Source of the DNA: Rhodothermales bacterium
Lineage (GTDB): Bacteria; Bacteroidota; Rhodothermia; Rhodothermales; UBA10348
Assembly: GCA_024711125.1 (NCBI GenBank)
Contig: JANJTM010000023.1
Span: 1-39,978 of the forward strand
Reading direction: 5' to 3'
DNA: 39,978 nt
Numbering within the stretch: the stretch's first letter is position 1; each line of letters starts with the position of its first letter. This document shows, one piece after another, positions 1-8,421 of this stretch. The notes beneath the pieces were generated by a model. That model made no database searches, was not told the DNA's origin, and saw only the letters and a program-made list of their open reading frames with translations. A program made the translations under genes and the position numbers.

Positions 1-1130
<1,130 letters not shown>

Positions 1131-1310
1131 GGCAAGAGCCTGTATTTCGGGATACGTTCCGACAGATGAAAAGAAGCTAACCCGACCGTCCCAGTATCGC
1201 TGCGAGGGACCTTCTTACGTCGCCGTATACAACGAAAATTCGCTGTTCGCGACATTCCGCCGCCCGACGGGTTCCACGGGCATACGGGACGCACCCAGAC
1301 AGACACCATC

Positions 1311-1997
1311 ATGCACCCGGATCACGATCCGCGCGACACCATGCACCCGGCGTTCGCCCGGGTGTGGGACGCCGTCGCACGACGCCTATTTACCGCCGAG
1401 TCGACGCCGGATCTCTTCAACCCGTACAAGGATGTCGATGCGCTCCTTGATGCTCCGGACGCGGCGGAAATCCGGAGAGCCAACCTGGCCGCGTATTTCT
1501 CGGCCTATGAGCGGCTCCCGGAGGTGCTCCTTCTCGCCGAGGCGCCCGGACCCTGGGGCTGCCGCTTCTCGGGTGTGCCCATCACGAGCGAAGCGCAGCT
1601 CGCCGACCCCGGGTTTCCGCTCTCGGGGTCCCTTTCCGGAGCGGACGGAGTGCCGCATGCCGAGTACAGCGCCGCCATCTTCTGGAGACTGCTGCAACCC
1701 CATTTCCCGCGGTTCTTCGTGTGGAACAGCGTGCCGATGCATCCCCATCGACCGGATGACCCCTTGAGCATCCGCACGCCGAGAGCCGGGGAAACGAGGC
1801 GTTTCGAACCGCTGACCCGTGAGATCGTCGCCGCGCTCGAGCCCCGCTTGACGCTGGCCGTCGGTCGAAAGGCCGAGTCGGTGCTCGCCCGGATCGGAGT
1901 GGCCCATTCGTACGTACGCCATCCTTCGCAGGGCGGGGCCTCGGCATTTTCCGAGGGGGTGCGCGCCGCGCTCGCCCGCATCGACGCAACCGGCTGA
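1311..1997 (+). CDS. Uracil-DNA glycosylase superfamily protein
   Basis: A 228-residue cytoplasmic protein of the uracil-DNA glycosylase fold, expected to remove uracil or a related damaged base from DNA. The motif around residues 72-90 (LLLAEAPGPWGCRFSGVP) is the active-site loop of the bacterial branch that carries the GPWGCRFSG signature; residues 138-146 (WNSVPMHPH) form the central motif, and HPSQGG near residue 204 gives the C-terminal histidine loop. These differ from classic Ung (GQDPYH), so substrate preference is unknown. The ATG at 1311 is the longest start; a second ATG at 1341 (MHPAFARV) is equally plausible, since neither has a ribosome binding site. The stop is 3 bp before rarA, so the two are probably one operon, fitting a DNA-repair role. 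Family is confident, exact activity is inferred. Confidence 0.82.
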   Translation: MHPDHDPRDTMHPAFARVWDAVARRLFTAESTPDLFNPYKDVDALLDAPDAAEIRRANLAAYFSAYERLPEVLLLAEAPGPWGCRFSGVPITSEAQLADPGFPLSGSLSGADGVPHAEYSAAIFWRLLQPHFPRFFVWNSVPMHPHRPDDPLSIRTPRAGETRRFEPLTREIVAALEPRLTLAVGRKAESVLARIGVAHSYVRHPSQGGASAFSEGVRAALARIDATG

Positions 1998-2000
1998 ACC

Positions 2001-3425
2001 ATGGACTCCCTCTTCGATCACGCGGCCGAGCGGGCCCGGCTGGGGCACGCCCCCCTGGCCGACCGCATGCGGCCGCGCACGCTGGACGCGTTCGTCGGGC
2101 AGGAACACATCCTCGGCCCGGGCCGACTGCTGCGCCGCGCGATCGAAGCCGACCGCATCACCTCGCTGATCTTCTTCGGTCCGCCCGGGACCGGGAAGAC
2201 CACGCTCGCCCGCATCATCGCCGGCGCGACGCGTGCGCATTTCGTGTCGATGAACGCGGTACTGGCAGGCGTAAAGGATATCCGGGACGCGATTTCGGCC
2301 GCCGAGGACCTGCTGCGGTACCGGCAGCGGCGCACGATCCTGTTCGTCGACGAGGTGCACCGCTTCAACAAGGCCCAGCAGGACGCGCTGCTTCCGCACG
2401 TCGAGAACGGGACGGTCACCTTCATCGGGGCGACCACGGAGAATCCGTATTTCGAGGTCATCAAGGCGCTCGTAAGCCGCTCCCGGGTCTTCGAGTTGCG
2501 AACGCTGACCGACGACGACCTGGCCCGCATCGCCCGCCAGGCCCTCGTCGACCCCGACCACGGGTACGGACGCCGGACGGTCGCGGTCGACGAGGACGCG
2601 CTGGCCCACCTCGTCAGCACGGCGAACGGCGACGCCCGAAGCCTGCTGAACGCGCTCGAGCTGGCCGTGGAAACCACGGAGCCCGCGCCGGACGGCTCCG
2701 TGCACATCGACATGGCGGTCGCCGAGGACTCGATCCAGAAGCGGGCGGTACTCTACGACAAGGAAGGCGACGCCCACTTCGACACGATCTCGGCCTTCAT
2801 CAAGAGCCTGCGGGGCTCGGACCCCGACGCTGCGCTCTACTGGATGGCCCGCATGGTCTACGCCGGTGAGGATCCGCGCTTCATCTTCCGCCGCATGCTG
2901 ATCTTCGCGTGCGAGGACGTGGGACTGGCCGATCCGCGCGCGATCCAGGTCGCGACGGCGTGCATGCAGGCCTTCGAATTCGTCGGCATGCCCGAGGGCC
3001 GGTTCCACCTGGCGGAATGCTGCCTGTACCTGGCCACCGCTCCGAAATCCAACTCGTCGCTGTCCTTCTTCGACGCCCTCGCGTTCGTCGAGAAGGAGGC
3101 CTCGCACGAAGTACCGAACCCGCTCAAGGACGGCAACAGGGACAAGGAAGGGCTGGGCCACGGCAAGGGGTACCTGTATCCGCACGCGTACCACAACCAT
3201 TACGTGCCGCAGCAGTACCTGCCGGACGGCATGCAGGGCACCTACTTCTATCGTCCGTCGGACGTCGGGTACGAGCGCACGATCACCGAGCGCATCGAGT
3301 ACTGGCGCTCACGGGACGAGGCCGAAAGCCTGGAGCGCCGGCTCAGGAAGTACGGTTCGGAAGGCGCGCGTCCGGAAGAGGAACCGGCGCCGCCGGACGC
3401 TCCGGGACCGACTTCGGGCGGATGA
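2001..3425 (+). CDS. rarA: Replication-associated recombination protein A (AAA+ ATPase)
   Basis: RarA/MgsA is a clamp-loader-like AAA+ ATPase that acts at stalled replication forks and single-stranded DNA gaps. The 474-residue length is typical. Walker A GPPGTGKT is at residues 60-67 and Walker B ILFVDEVHRF ends with DEVH at 117-120, followed by the family-typical FNKAQQDALLPHVE and GATTENPYFEV segments. The C-terminal half has the conserved RarA tetramerisation region, including SAFIKSLRGSDPDAALYW and the terminal LPDGMQG...YYRPS-like block. The start ATG lies 3 bp after the upstream stop without a Shine-Dalgarno, suggesting co-transcription with the glycosylase-like gene. The last 25 residues are proline- and glutamate-rich and probably disordered. 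Confidence 0.96.
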   Translation: MDSLFDHAAERARLGHAPLADRMRPRTLDAFVGQEHILGPGRLLRRAIEADRITSLIFFGPPGTGKTTLARIIAGATRAHFVSMNAVLAGVKDIRDAISAAEDLLRYRQRRTILFVDEVHRFNKAQQDALLPHVENGTVTFIGATTENPYFEVIKALVSRSRVFELRTLTDDDLARIARQALVDPDHGYGRRTVAVDEDALAHLVSTANGDARSLLNALELAVETTEPAPDGSVHIDMAVAEDSIQKRAVLYDKEGDAHFDTISAFIKSLRGSDPDAALYWMARMVYAGEDPRFIFRRMLIFACEDVGLADPRAIQVATACMQAFEFVGMPEGRFHLAECCLYLATAPKSNSSLSFFDALAFVEKEASHEVPNPLKDGNRDKEGLGHGKGYLYPHAYHNHYVPQQYLPDGMQGTYFYRPSDVGYERTITERIEYWRSRDEAESLERRLRKYGSEGARPEEEPAPPDAPGPTSGG

Positions 3426-3446
3426 GCCGCCGATCGAGGCCCGCCT

Positions 3447-3520
3447 TGGCATCGCATCACCGGGGCGGGGCTCACCGTGGCACGGCAACACCGTGACCGG
3501 ATCGGCCATGGCATCGCATC
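3447..3520. repeat. Short direct repeats and palindrome upstream of the TRAP genes
   Basis: The 12-mer TGGCATCGCATC occurs at 3447-3458 and 3509-3520. Between them CACCGTG occurs at 3473-3479 and 3489-3495, and the second copy is the right half of a perfect palindrome CACGG-caaca-CCGTG at 3481-3495. The 137 bp gap between rarA and dctQ is otherwise featureless. It could be the operator region of the TRAP genes; there is no U-tract, so it is not a standard terminator for rarA. No function is shown. Confidence 0.4.
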
Positions 3521-3531
3521 GCGGTGCCCGC

Positions 3532-3539
3532 TATTTTCG
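3532..3539 (+). promoter_or_regulatory. Candidate -7 element before dctQ
   Basis: TATTTTCG matches the TAnnTTTG -7 element of Bacteroidota sigma-A promoters at all but one position and lies 24 bp before the chosen GTG start of dctQ at 3563. No clear -33 element is visible. Its position argues for the GTG at 3563 rather than the GTG at 3524, which would put the element inside the gene. Confidence 0.4.
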
Positions 3540-3562
3540 GCCGCCACCCCACCCCGACCTCC

Positions 3563-4135
3563 GTGCCTGCTCTCCTCAAGTTCGCCGACGCCGTGGACCG
3601 CTTCAGCGAGCGTTCGGGCCGCCTCCTGGGCTGGCTCTCGCTCCTGATGGTGCTCGTCGGCTCGTACAACGCGATCGTCCGCTACCTCGACAAGTACAGC
3701 GGACTCGGCCTCAGCTCGAACACCTACATCGAGCTGCAGTGGTACCTGTTCAGCGCGATGTTCCTGCTGGGCGCCGCCTACACGCTGAAGAAGGACGCCC
3801 ACGTCCGGGTGGACGTGCTCACCATGCGGCTGTCGCCGCGGGGAAGGGCCTGGGTCGACGTCGCCGGCATCGTGCTCTTCCTGGTTCCGTTCTGCCTGAT
3901 GATGCTGTGGGTGTGCTATCCGGCGGTGCAGAACTCCATCGCCGTTCGCGAGATGTCGCCCGATCCGGGCGGGCTTCCGCGCTGGCCGATCAAGGCCGTC
4001 ATCCCGGTCGCGTTCATCCTGCTGCTGGTCCAGGGCCTCGCGCTGCTCGCGCGCCGCGTCGCGTTCCTGGTCGACCACGGGCGCAAGGTCGCGGCCCCCG
4101 ACGCCGGCGAGCACCTGGGCGGAGGCCACGTATGA
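3563..4135 (+). CDS. dctQ: TRAP transporter small permease subunit (DctQ-like)
   Basis: The small four-helix membrane subunit of a tripartite ATP-independent periplasmic (TRAP) transporter, which pairs with the large permease DctM to import organic or keto acids using an ion gradient. From the GTG at 3563 it has 190 residues. Four hydrophobic segments are visible: around LLGWLSLLMVLVG, YLFSAMFLLGAAYTL, VDVAGIVLFLVPFCLMMLW and VIPVAFILLLVQGLALL. The family motif AYTLKKDAHVRVDV follows helix 2. The stop overlaps the next ATG (ATGA at 4132-4135), so it is translationally coupled to dctM. An upstream GTG at 3524 would add 13 residues but crosses the candidate promoter. The matching binding protein is not adjacent; a candidate lies at 8422-9534. 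Confidence 0.9.
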   Translation: MPALLKFADAVDRFSERSGRLLGWLSLLMVLVGSYNAIVRYLDKYSGLGLSSNTYIELQWYLFSAMFLLGAAYTLKKDAHVRVDVLTMRLSPRGRAWVDVAGIVLFLVPFCLMMLWVCYPAVQNSIAVREMSPDPGGLPRWPIKAVIPVAFILLLVQGLALLARRVAFLVDHGRKVAAPDAGEHLGGGHV

Positions 4136-5451
4136 ACCCGGATCTCCTCGGCCCCCTGATGTTCGTCGGGGCGCTGCTCCTCATCTTCAGCGGCTTCCCG
4201 GTCGCATTCGCCCTCGGCGGAACGGCGCTCGTCTTTGCGTTCCTCGGCGTGGAACTCGGCCTCTTCGACTGGCACCTGCTGCTCGCCATGCCCGACCGCA
4301 CGTTCGGCGTCATGTCGAACTACGTGCTCCTGGCGATCCCGTTCTTCATTTTCATGGGCACGATCCTCGAGAAATCGCGCCTCGCCGAGGATCTGCTCAC
4401 CACCATCGGCGCCGTTTTCGGACCGCTCCGGGGCGGCCTCGCCCTCGCCGTCGTGTTCGTGGGAGCCCTGCTCGCCGCCGCTACCGGAGTCGTGGGGGCT
4501 TCCGTGGTCGCGATGGGCATGATCTCGCTCCCGGTCATGCTGCAGTACGGATACGGCAAAGAACTCTCCACGGGCGTCATCACGGCGGCCGGTACGCTGG
4601 GGCAGATCATTCCGCCCAGCGTCGTGCTCGTGGTGCTCGCCGACCAGCTCGGGGTCTCGGTCGGATCCCTCTTCATGGGCGCGTTCGTGCCCGGCGTGAT
4701 GCTGGCGGGCCTTTTTGCCCTCTACACCGTCGGCATCGCGGTCTTCCGCCCGAAACTGGCTCCGGCGCTGCCCCTGTCGGCGCGTTCGGTGAGCGGAAGG
4801 GCACTCGCCCTGCGCGTCATGAAGGTCATGATGCCTCCGCTCGTGCTCATCCTCCTGGTGCTGGGTTCGATCTTCGCCGGCGTCGCCACGCCGACCGAGG
4901 CGGGCGCGCTCGGCGCGCTCGGCGCGATGGGCCTTGCGGCGGCGAACCGGCGGCTCACGCTGGCCGCGGTGCGCGACACCATGGACGAGACGCTCAAGCT
5001 GACCGCCATGGTCATGTTCCTCCTGATCGGCTCGACCGCGTTCGCGCTGGTCTTCCGCGGGCTCAACGGCGACCTCTGGATCCACGACCTGCTCACGAAC
5101 CTTCCCGGAGGCGTCGTCGGCCTGCTGATCGTCGCGAACCTGGCGATTTTCCTCCTGGGCTTCTTCATCGACTTCTTCGAGATCGCGTTCATCGTGATCC
5201 CGCTCCTCGCCCCGGCGGCGGCCGCGCTCGGCATCGACCTCGTGTGGTTCGGCGTGATGATCGGAATGAACCTGCAGATGTCCTTCCTGACCCCGCCCTT
5301 CGGTTTCGCGCTCTTCTACCTGCGGGGGGTGGCCCCGCCCGAGATCCCGACGTCGACGATCTACCGGGGCGCCGTGCCGTTCATCGTGATCCAGGCGATC
5401 GGGCTGCTGCTCGTGATCCTGTTCCCGCAGCTGGTGAACTGGTCGTACTGA
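4132..5451 (+). CDS. dctM: TRAP transporter large permease subunit (DctM-like)
   Basis: The large membrane subunit of the TRAP transporter, forming the transport channel with DctQ. The 439-residue, almost wholly hydrophobic protein begins MNPDLLGPLMFVGALLLIFSG and shows the expected 11-12 membrane segments. Family motifs are present: SGFPVAFALGG near residue 20, AIPFFIFMGTILEKS near residue 70, the AAATGVVGASVVAMGMISLP region and ITAAGTLGQIIPPSVVLVV, and near the C-terminus GMNLQMSFLTPPFGFALFYL. It starts within the end of dctQ (ATGA). The downstream gene is convergent and 490 bp away, so the operon ends here. The substrate cannot be read from this subunit; the candidate binding protein suggests alpha-keto acids. 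Confidence 0.95.
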   Translation: MNPDLLGPLMFVGALLLIFSGFPVAFALGGTALVFAFLGVELGLFDWHLLLAMPDRTFGVMSNYVLLAIPFFIFMGTILEKSRLAEDLLTTIGAVFGPLRGGLALAVVFVGALLAAATGVVGASVVAMGMISLPVMLQYGYGKELSTGVITAAGTLGQIIPPSVVLVVLADQLGVSVGSLFMGAFVPGVMLAGLFALYTVGIAVFRPKLAPALPLSARSVSGRALALRVMKVMMPPLVLILLVLGSIFAGVATPTEAGALGALGAMGLAAANRRLTLAAVRDTMDETLKLTAMVMFLLIGSTAFALVFRGLNGDLWIHDLLTNLPGGVVGLLIVANLAIFLLGFFIDFFEIAFIVIPLLAPAAAALGIDLVWFGVMIGMNLQMSFLTPPFGFALFYLRGVAPPEIPTSTIYRGAVPFIVIQAIGLLLVILFPQLVNWSY

Positions 5452-5581
5452 GCCTGGGGTGGGTCTGCCGTCCCGAGATACGGGAGCACGCGCCCCGCAC
5501 GGGTCAGAGCCTGTGGCCGCAAGGGGTGGTTGCGCGGCTTACGGGCGCGGGAGGGAGTCTGAGCGGTGTGGAGCCGGATCG

Positions 5582-5601
5582 GAAGGCCGCCGGAGGCCTT
5601 C
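5582..5601 (+). repeat. GC-rich inverted repeat after dctM
   Basis: GAAGGCC (5582-5588) and GGCCTTC (5595-5601) form a 7 bp stem with a 6 nt loop, 130 bp after the dctM stop. No U-tract follows, so intrinsic termination is doubtful. It lies immediately before repeat array A and may be unrelated to it. Confidence 0.4.
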
Positions 5602-5611
5602 GGGATGGCGC

Positions 5612-5750
5612 GGAAGTGGGATTTCGGGCCAAAGTCGACATATTGACCCCAAAAACCTGACGAAAATGTCGATTTTCGGCCCAAAGTCGACATATTGACC
5701 CCCGAAAACGGGTGAATACATGGAAAACCGCCCCCATTTTCCAATCCGGG
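5612..5750. repeat. Hairpin repeat array A, three units with 52 bp period
   Basis: Three units whose loop cores begin at 5624 (TCGGGCC), 5676 (TCGGCCC) and 5728 (CCGCCCC), exactly 52 bp apart. Units 1 and 2 share a 27 bp near-identical block (5624-5650 and 5676-5702) that includes AAAGTCGACATATTGACC. Unit 2 is a hairpin, ATGTCGA (5666-5672) pairing with TCGACAT (5687-5693). Unit 3 is a hairpin, TGGAAAA (5721-5727) with TTTTCCA (5737-5743). Unit 1 has a left arm GGAAGTG (5612-5618) that does not pair with its own right arm but equals the left arm of array B. The 52 bp period breaks reading frame, so it is not coding. It lies between the convergent dctM and DinB genes. The rest of the gene-free stretch, 5452-5581 and 5751-5941, shows nothing I can name. 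Confidence 0.85.
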
Positions 5751-5941
5751 ACCCGTACCTGCCAGAAAGAGGGTGAGCGCCGGCGTCAGTGAGATGGCAG
5801 GCCTTCCATGATCTGGATGGGGTATGCACTGCCCTTCGGCTTTCCCACGGCCGAGAAGGCTGACCCATCACCCTGTAAGCAGACCCGTGATTCGAAGCCG
5901 GCCTTGCGGATGTTGCCTTCGTCCAGCGACGAGACCGCGCT

Positions 5942-6469
5942 TCACGCCCCCAGGATCTCGTCCACGATCCCGAAGTGGTGGCGGGCGTGGATCGCCACCA
6001 GGCGGAGCCACTGGCGGGCGTCGAGCGCGCCGAACACGTGGTGGTCGGTTCGCCAGGCGGCCTCTTCGACGCGGGGAAGTTCTCCCTTGACACGCACCAG
6101 CGCCAACCGGCTCCGGGCCACCAGCTCGGCGGTTTCCAACCGGCCGGGATCGGCGGGCGGAACCGATCGGTCGGGCGCCTTGCCGCGTCCGCGGGGGATG
6201 TGGCCCGTGGTGAGTACGTAGCGGCCGACGAGGTTGATCGAGCCGCCGGCATGGGCGGGCTCGGCCTGGTGGGCGATGCGGTCGACGGCGGTCAGCATGA
6301 GGCCGTTCGACAGCGCCACGTGGCACAGATGCTGGGCGGGCGACCAGGCCGAGACGGACGGGACCCGCAGCCGAAGCCGCTCATCGGGCTCGGCGAGCAG
6401 GCGCTCGATCCGGTCGTAGGTCGCTGCAGCAGCCTCGAACCGCTCGAGCAGATCACGGGAGACAGGCAT
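5942..6469 (-). CDS. DinB-like metal-binding four-helix protein
   Basis: A 175-residue DinB/YfiT-like protein. The family forms a four-helix bundle holding a metal through three histidines; members include thiol transferases and many with unknown function. The candidate ligands are His47 in WSPAQHLCH and His161 with His164 or His165 in VAIHARHHFGIVDEIL. The chosen start ATG at 6469 gives MPVSRDLLERFEAAAATYDRI, a normal N-terminal helix; the frame stays open upstream, so a longer start is not excluded. A -7-like TACGTTGC lies at 6499-6506 on the reverse strand. It is divergent from the Lrp-type regulator, which could control both. Specific function unknown. Confidence 0.85.
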   Translation of the reverse strand: MPVSRDLLERFEAAAATYDRIERLLAEPDERLRLRVPSVSAWSPAQHLCHVALSNGLMLTAVDRIAHQAEPAHAGGSINLVGRYVLTTGHIPRGRGKAPDRSVPPADPGRLETAELVARSRLALVRVKGELPRVEEAAWRTDHHVFGALDARQWLRLVAIHARHHFGIVDEILGA

Positions 6470-6498
6470 CGGGGAGTTCGGCGGTAGGGAAGACCCAT

Positions 6499-6506
6499 GC
6501 AACGTA
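6499..6506 (-). promoter_or_regulatory. Candidate -7 element before the DinB-like gene
   Basis: On the reverse strand TACGTTGC fits TAnnTTTG at six of eight positions (fixed positions TA, TT; G at position 7 is shifted) and lies 30 bp before the ATG at 6469. No upstream element is clear, so this is a weak call. Confidence 0.25.
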
Positions 6507-6582
6507 CGGAATCGCCGGCGAATCGATGCATGCCGAACGACGTTCGGCCATGACCTGCCATCGACGAACAATAGTGGACCAA

Positions 6583-6617
6583 GTGTGGTACATACCGTAT
6601 ATTGTGTGGCACCACAC
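6583..6617 (+). promoter_or_regulatory. Promoter with candidate Lrp operator
   Basis: TATATTGT at 6598-6605 is a -7-like element 24 bp before the Lrp ATG at 6629. Two copies of GTGTGG, at 6583-6588 and 6604-6609, are 21 bp apart (two helical turns) and flank it; the second copy is the left half of a perfect inverted repeat GTGTGG-ca-CCACAC at 6604-6617. Phased repeats overlapping the promoter are typical of autoregulated Lrp/AsnC operators. The assignment to this regulator is inferred from position. Confidence 0.5.
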
Positions 6618-6628
6618 GATGAACGCCC

Positions 6629-7102
6629 ATGCTCGATTCGCTCGACCGCATCGATCGCCGAATCCTGAACATCCTCCAGGAGGATGCGACGGTGACGAAC
6701 GTCGACCTGGCACGACAGGTGGGGCTGGCTCCCGCGTCCACGCTCGACCGCGTGCGCAAGCTGCGGCGGGAGGGCTACATCCGGTCGACGGTTGCGCTGC
6801 TCGAGGCCGACAAGGTCGGCCACCACACGATCGCGTTCGTCTCGATCTCCCTGCTCCAGCACGGGGCCGAGAAGCTCGAAGCCTTCCGATCCCACGTCGA
6901 AAACCTGCCCGACGTGCTGGAATGCTACCACGTGTCGGGCGAGAGCGACTTCCTGCTCAAGGTCGTCGCCCGCGACATCCGTGCCTACGAGGATTTCCTC
7001 CTGCATCGACTGACGTCCGTTCCCGGGATCGGACGCATCCATACCTCCTTCGTGCTCTCCACCGTGAAGCACGGCACCAAGCTGCCCATCGCAGACGCCT
7101 GA
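6629..7102 (+). CDS. Lrp/AsnC family transcriptional regulator
   Basis: A 157-residue feast/famine regulator. Residues 3-50 form the winged helix-turn-helix (LDRIDRRILNILQEDATVTN...GLAPASTLDRVRKLRREGYI), and the rest is the RAM ligand-binding domain, with VLECYHVSGESDFLLKVVARD near residues 95-115, the usual effector-binding loop. It sits 8 bp before the methionine gamma-lyase-like gene, which it probably controls; the effector is then likely methionine or another amino acid. In pseudomonads an Lrp-type protein (MdeR) controls methionine gamma-lyase, a useful parallel. Start ATG has no Shine-Dalgarno. Repeats around its promoter suggest autoregulation. Confidence 0.94.
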   Translation: MLDSLDRIDRRILNILQEDATVTNVDLARQVGLAPASTLDRVRKLRREGYIRSTVALLEADKVGHHTIAFVSISLLQHGAEKLEAFRSHVENLPDVLECYHVSGESDFLLKVVARDIRAYEDFLLHRLTSVPGIGRIHTSFVLSTVKHGTKLPIADA

Positions 7103-7110
7103 GGCCCGCC

Positions 7111-8409
7111 ATGGAATCCAAGCGATCCACCTACGACCCCACGACCCACCTCATCCACGGCCGCATGCGCAGCGACGCGTGGGAGTACGGGCACCACCTG
7201 GTTCCGCCCATTTCCACCTCGACGACGTTCCGGCTCGACTCCACCGCGCGGGGGGCGGCGGGATTCCGGGAATTCGGAAGCGAAGAGGATTCGCACATCT
7301 ACATCTACGACCGCCTGCACGAGCCGAACAAGGACATGCTCGAGGAGCGGCTCGCGGCGGCCGAGGGGGGCGAATGCGCGGTGTCGTTCGCGTCGGGCAT
7401 GGCCGCGGTCTCGGCGGCGCTCGGCATCCTGCTGAAGACGGGCGAGCACGTGCTCACGCACCGGGCGCTCTACGGCTGCACGCACTCGCTCCTGCACGGG
7501 TGGTATCCGAAGCTCGGCATCGCGGCGACCGACATGGATCTCCGGGACGTCGAGGCGCTCGAGGCGCACATCCGGCCGGAAACCCGGGTCGTCTACTTCG
7601 AGAGCCCGGCCAACCCGACGATGGACATCATCGACATCGGCGCGGTCGCGGCCGAGCTGCGGCGCATCAACGCCGAGCGCACGCCCGAAACGCGGATCTG
7701 GATGGTGATCGACAACACGTTCTCGACGCCGTTCTGCCAGCGGCCGATCGAGCACGGGGCCGACATCGTGCTGCACAGCCTCACGAAGGGGATTTCCGGG
7801 TTCGGAACGGACATGGGCGGGGTCGTCATCGGACCCCGCGGAAAGCACGCCGACCTGCTCATGTGGCGCAAGGATTTCGGAGGCGTGCTCTCGCCGCGCG
7901 CGGCGTGGGCGATCATGGCCTACGGCCTTCCGAGCCTCGCCGTGCGCATGCGGCAGATGCAGGAGAGCGCGCGCCAGGTCGCGCGCTACCTGGAGAACCA
8001 CCCGTCGGTACACCGCGTCGCGTACGCCGGGTTGCCGTCCTTCGAGGGATACGAGGTCGCGCGCCGGCAGATGACCGACTACGAAGGCAATTTCGCTCCC
8101 GGGTCGATGATCTACTTCGAACTGGTGGGCGACAGTCCGCAGGAGCGGCAGGAAGCGGGCGCGCGGTTCATCAACCACCTCGCCAGGAATGCCTACACGA
8201 TCACGCTGGCGGTCAGCCTGGGCAACGTGCGCACGCTCGTGGAGCATCCGTCCACGATGACGCACTCCATGATCCCGCCCGAAGAGCAGGAGGCCGCCGG
8301 CATCTCTGCGAGCGGAATCCGCCTGGCGATCGGGCTCGAGTCGGTGGACGACCTGATGCGGGACCTGGAGGAGGCGCTGGTCGCGTCCGGCGAGGCCGTT
8401 CCTGCGTGA
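7111..8409 (+). CDS. Methionine gamma-lyase-like PLP enzyme (Cys/Met metabolism family)
   Basis: A 432-residue PLP enzyme of the trans-sulfuration family, expected to degrade methionine or a related sulfur amino acid to methanethiol, 2-oxobutanoate and ammonia. PLP lysine is Lys226 in LHSLTKGISGFG, the pyridine-contacting Asp is Asp201 in VIDNTFSTPF, and the neighbouring-subunit phosphate motif is YDRLHEPN (Tyr66, Arg68). Cys123 in LYGCTHSL matches the catalytic Cys116 loop (LYGCTFA) of methionine gamma-lyases, where cystathionine gamma-synthases have glycine; this favours the lyase. Against it, the sequence round the lysine is not the usual SATKY. It follows the Lrp regulator by 8 bp. Cystathionine gamma-lyase or homocysteine synthase activity remains possible. 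Confidence 0.85.
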   Translation: MESKRSTYDPTTHLIHGRMRSDAWEYGHHLVPPISTSTTFRLDSTARGAAGFREFGSEEDSHIYIYDRLHEPNKDMLEERLAAAEGGECAVSFASGMAAVSAALGILLKTGEHVLTHRALYGCTHSLLHGWYPKLGIAATDMDLRDVEALEAHIRPETRVVYFESPANPTMDIIDIGAVAAELRRINAERTPETRIWMVIDNTFSTPFCQRPIEHGADIVLHSLTKGISGFGTDMGGVVIGPRGKHADLLMWRKDFGGVLSPRAAWAIMAYGLPSLAVRMRQMQESARQVARYLENHPSVHRVAYAGLPSFEGYEVARRQMTDYEGNFAPGSMIYFELVGDSPQERQEAGARFINHLARNAYTITLAVSLGNVRTLVEHPSTMTHSMIPPEEQEAAGISASGIRLAIGLESVDDLMRDLEEALVASGEAVPA

Positions 8410-8421
8410 CGCCGAAACCCG

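Noticed and set aside
3524-3562. Longer dctQ start at GTG 3524
   Set aside because: It would put the -7-like TATTTTCG inside the gene, and the family sequence begins after 3563.
5582-5601. Intrinsic terminator for dctM
   Set aside because: The stem is good but there is no U-tract and it lies 130 bp after the stop codon.
5612-5750. CRISPR array
   Set aside because: Only three units, no constant repeat plus variable spacer, arms vary while loops are constant, and no cas genes nearby.
5751-5941. Decayed gene between array A and the DinB gene
   Set aside because: No frame is open through it and no recognisable domain remains; I cannot support a pseudogene.
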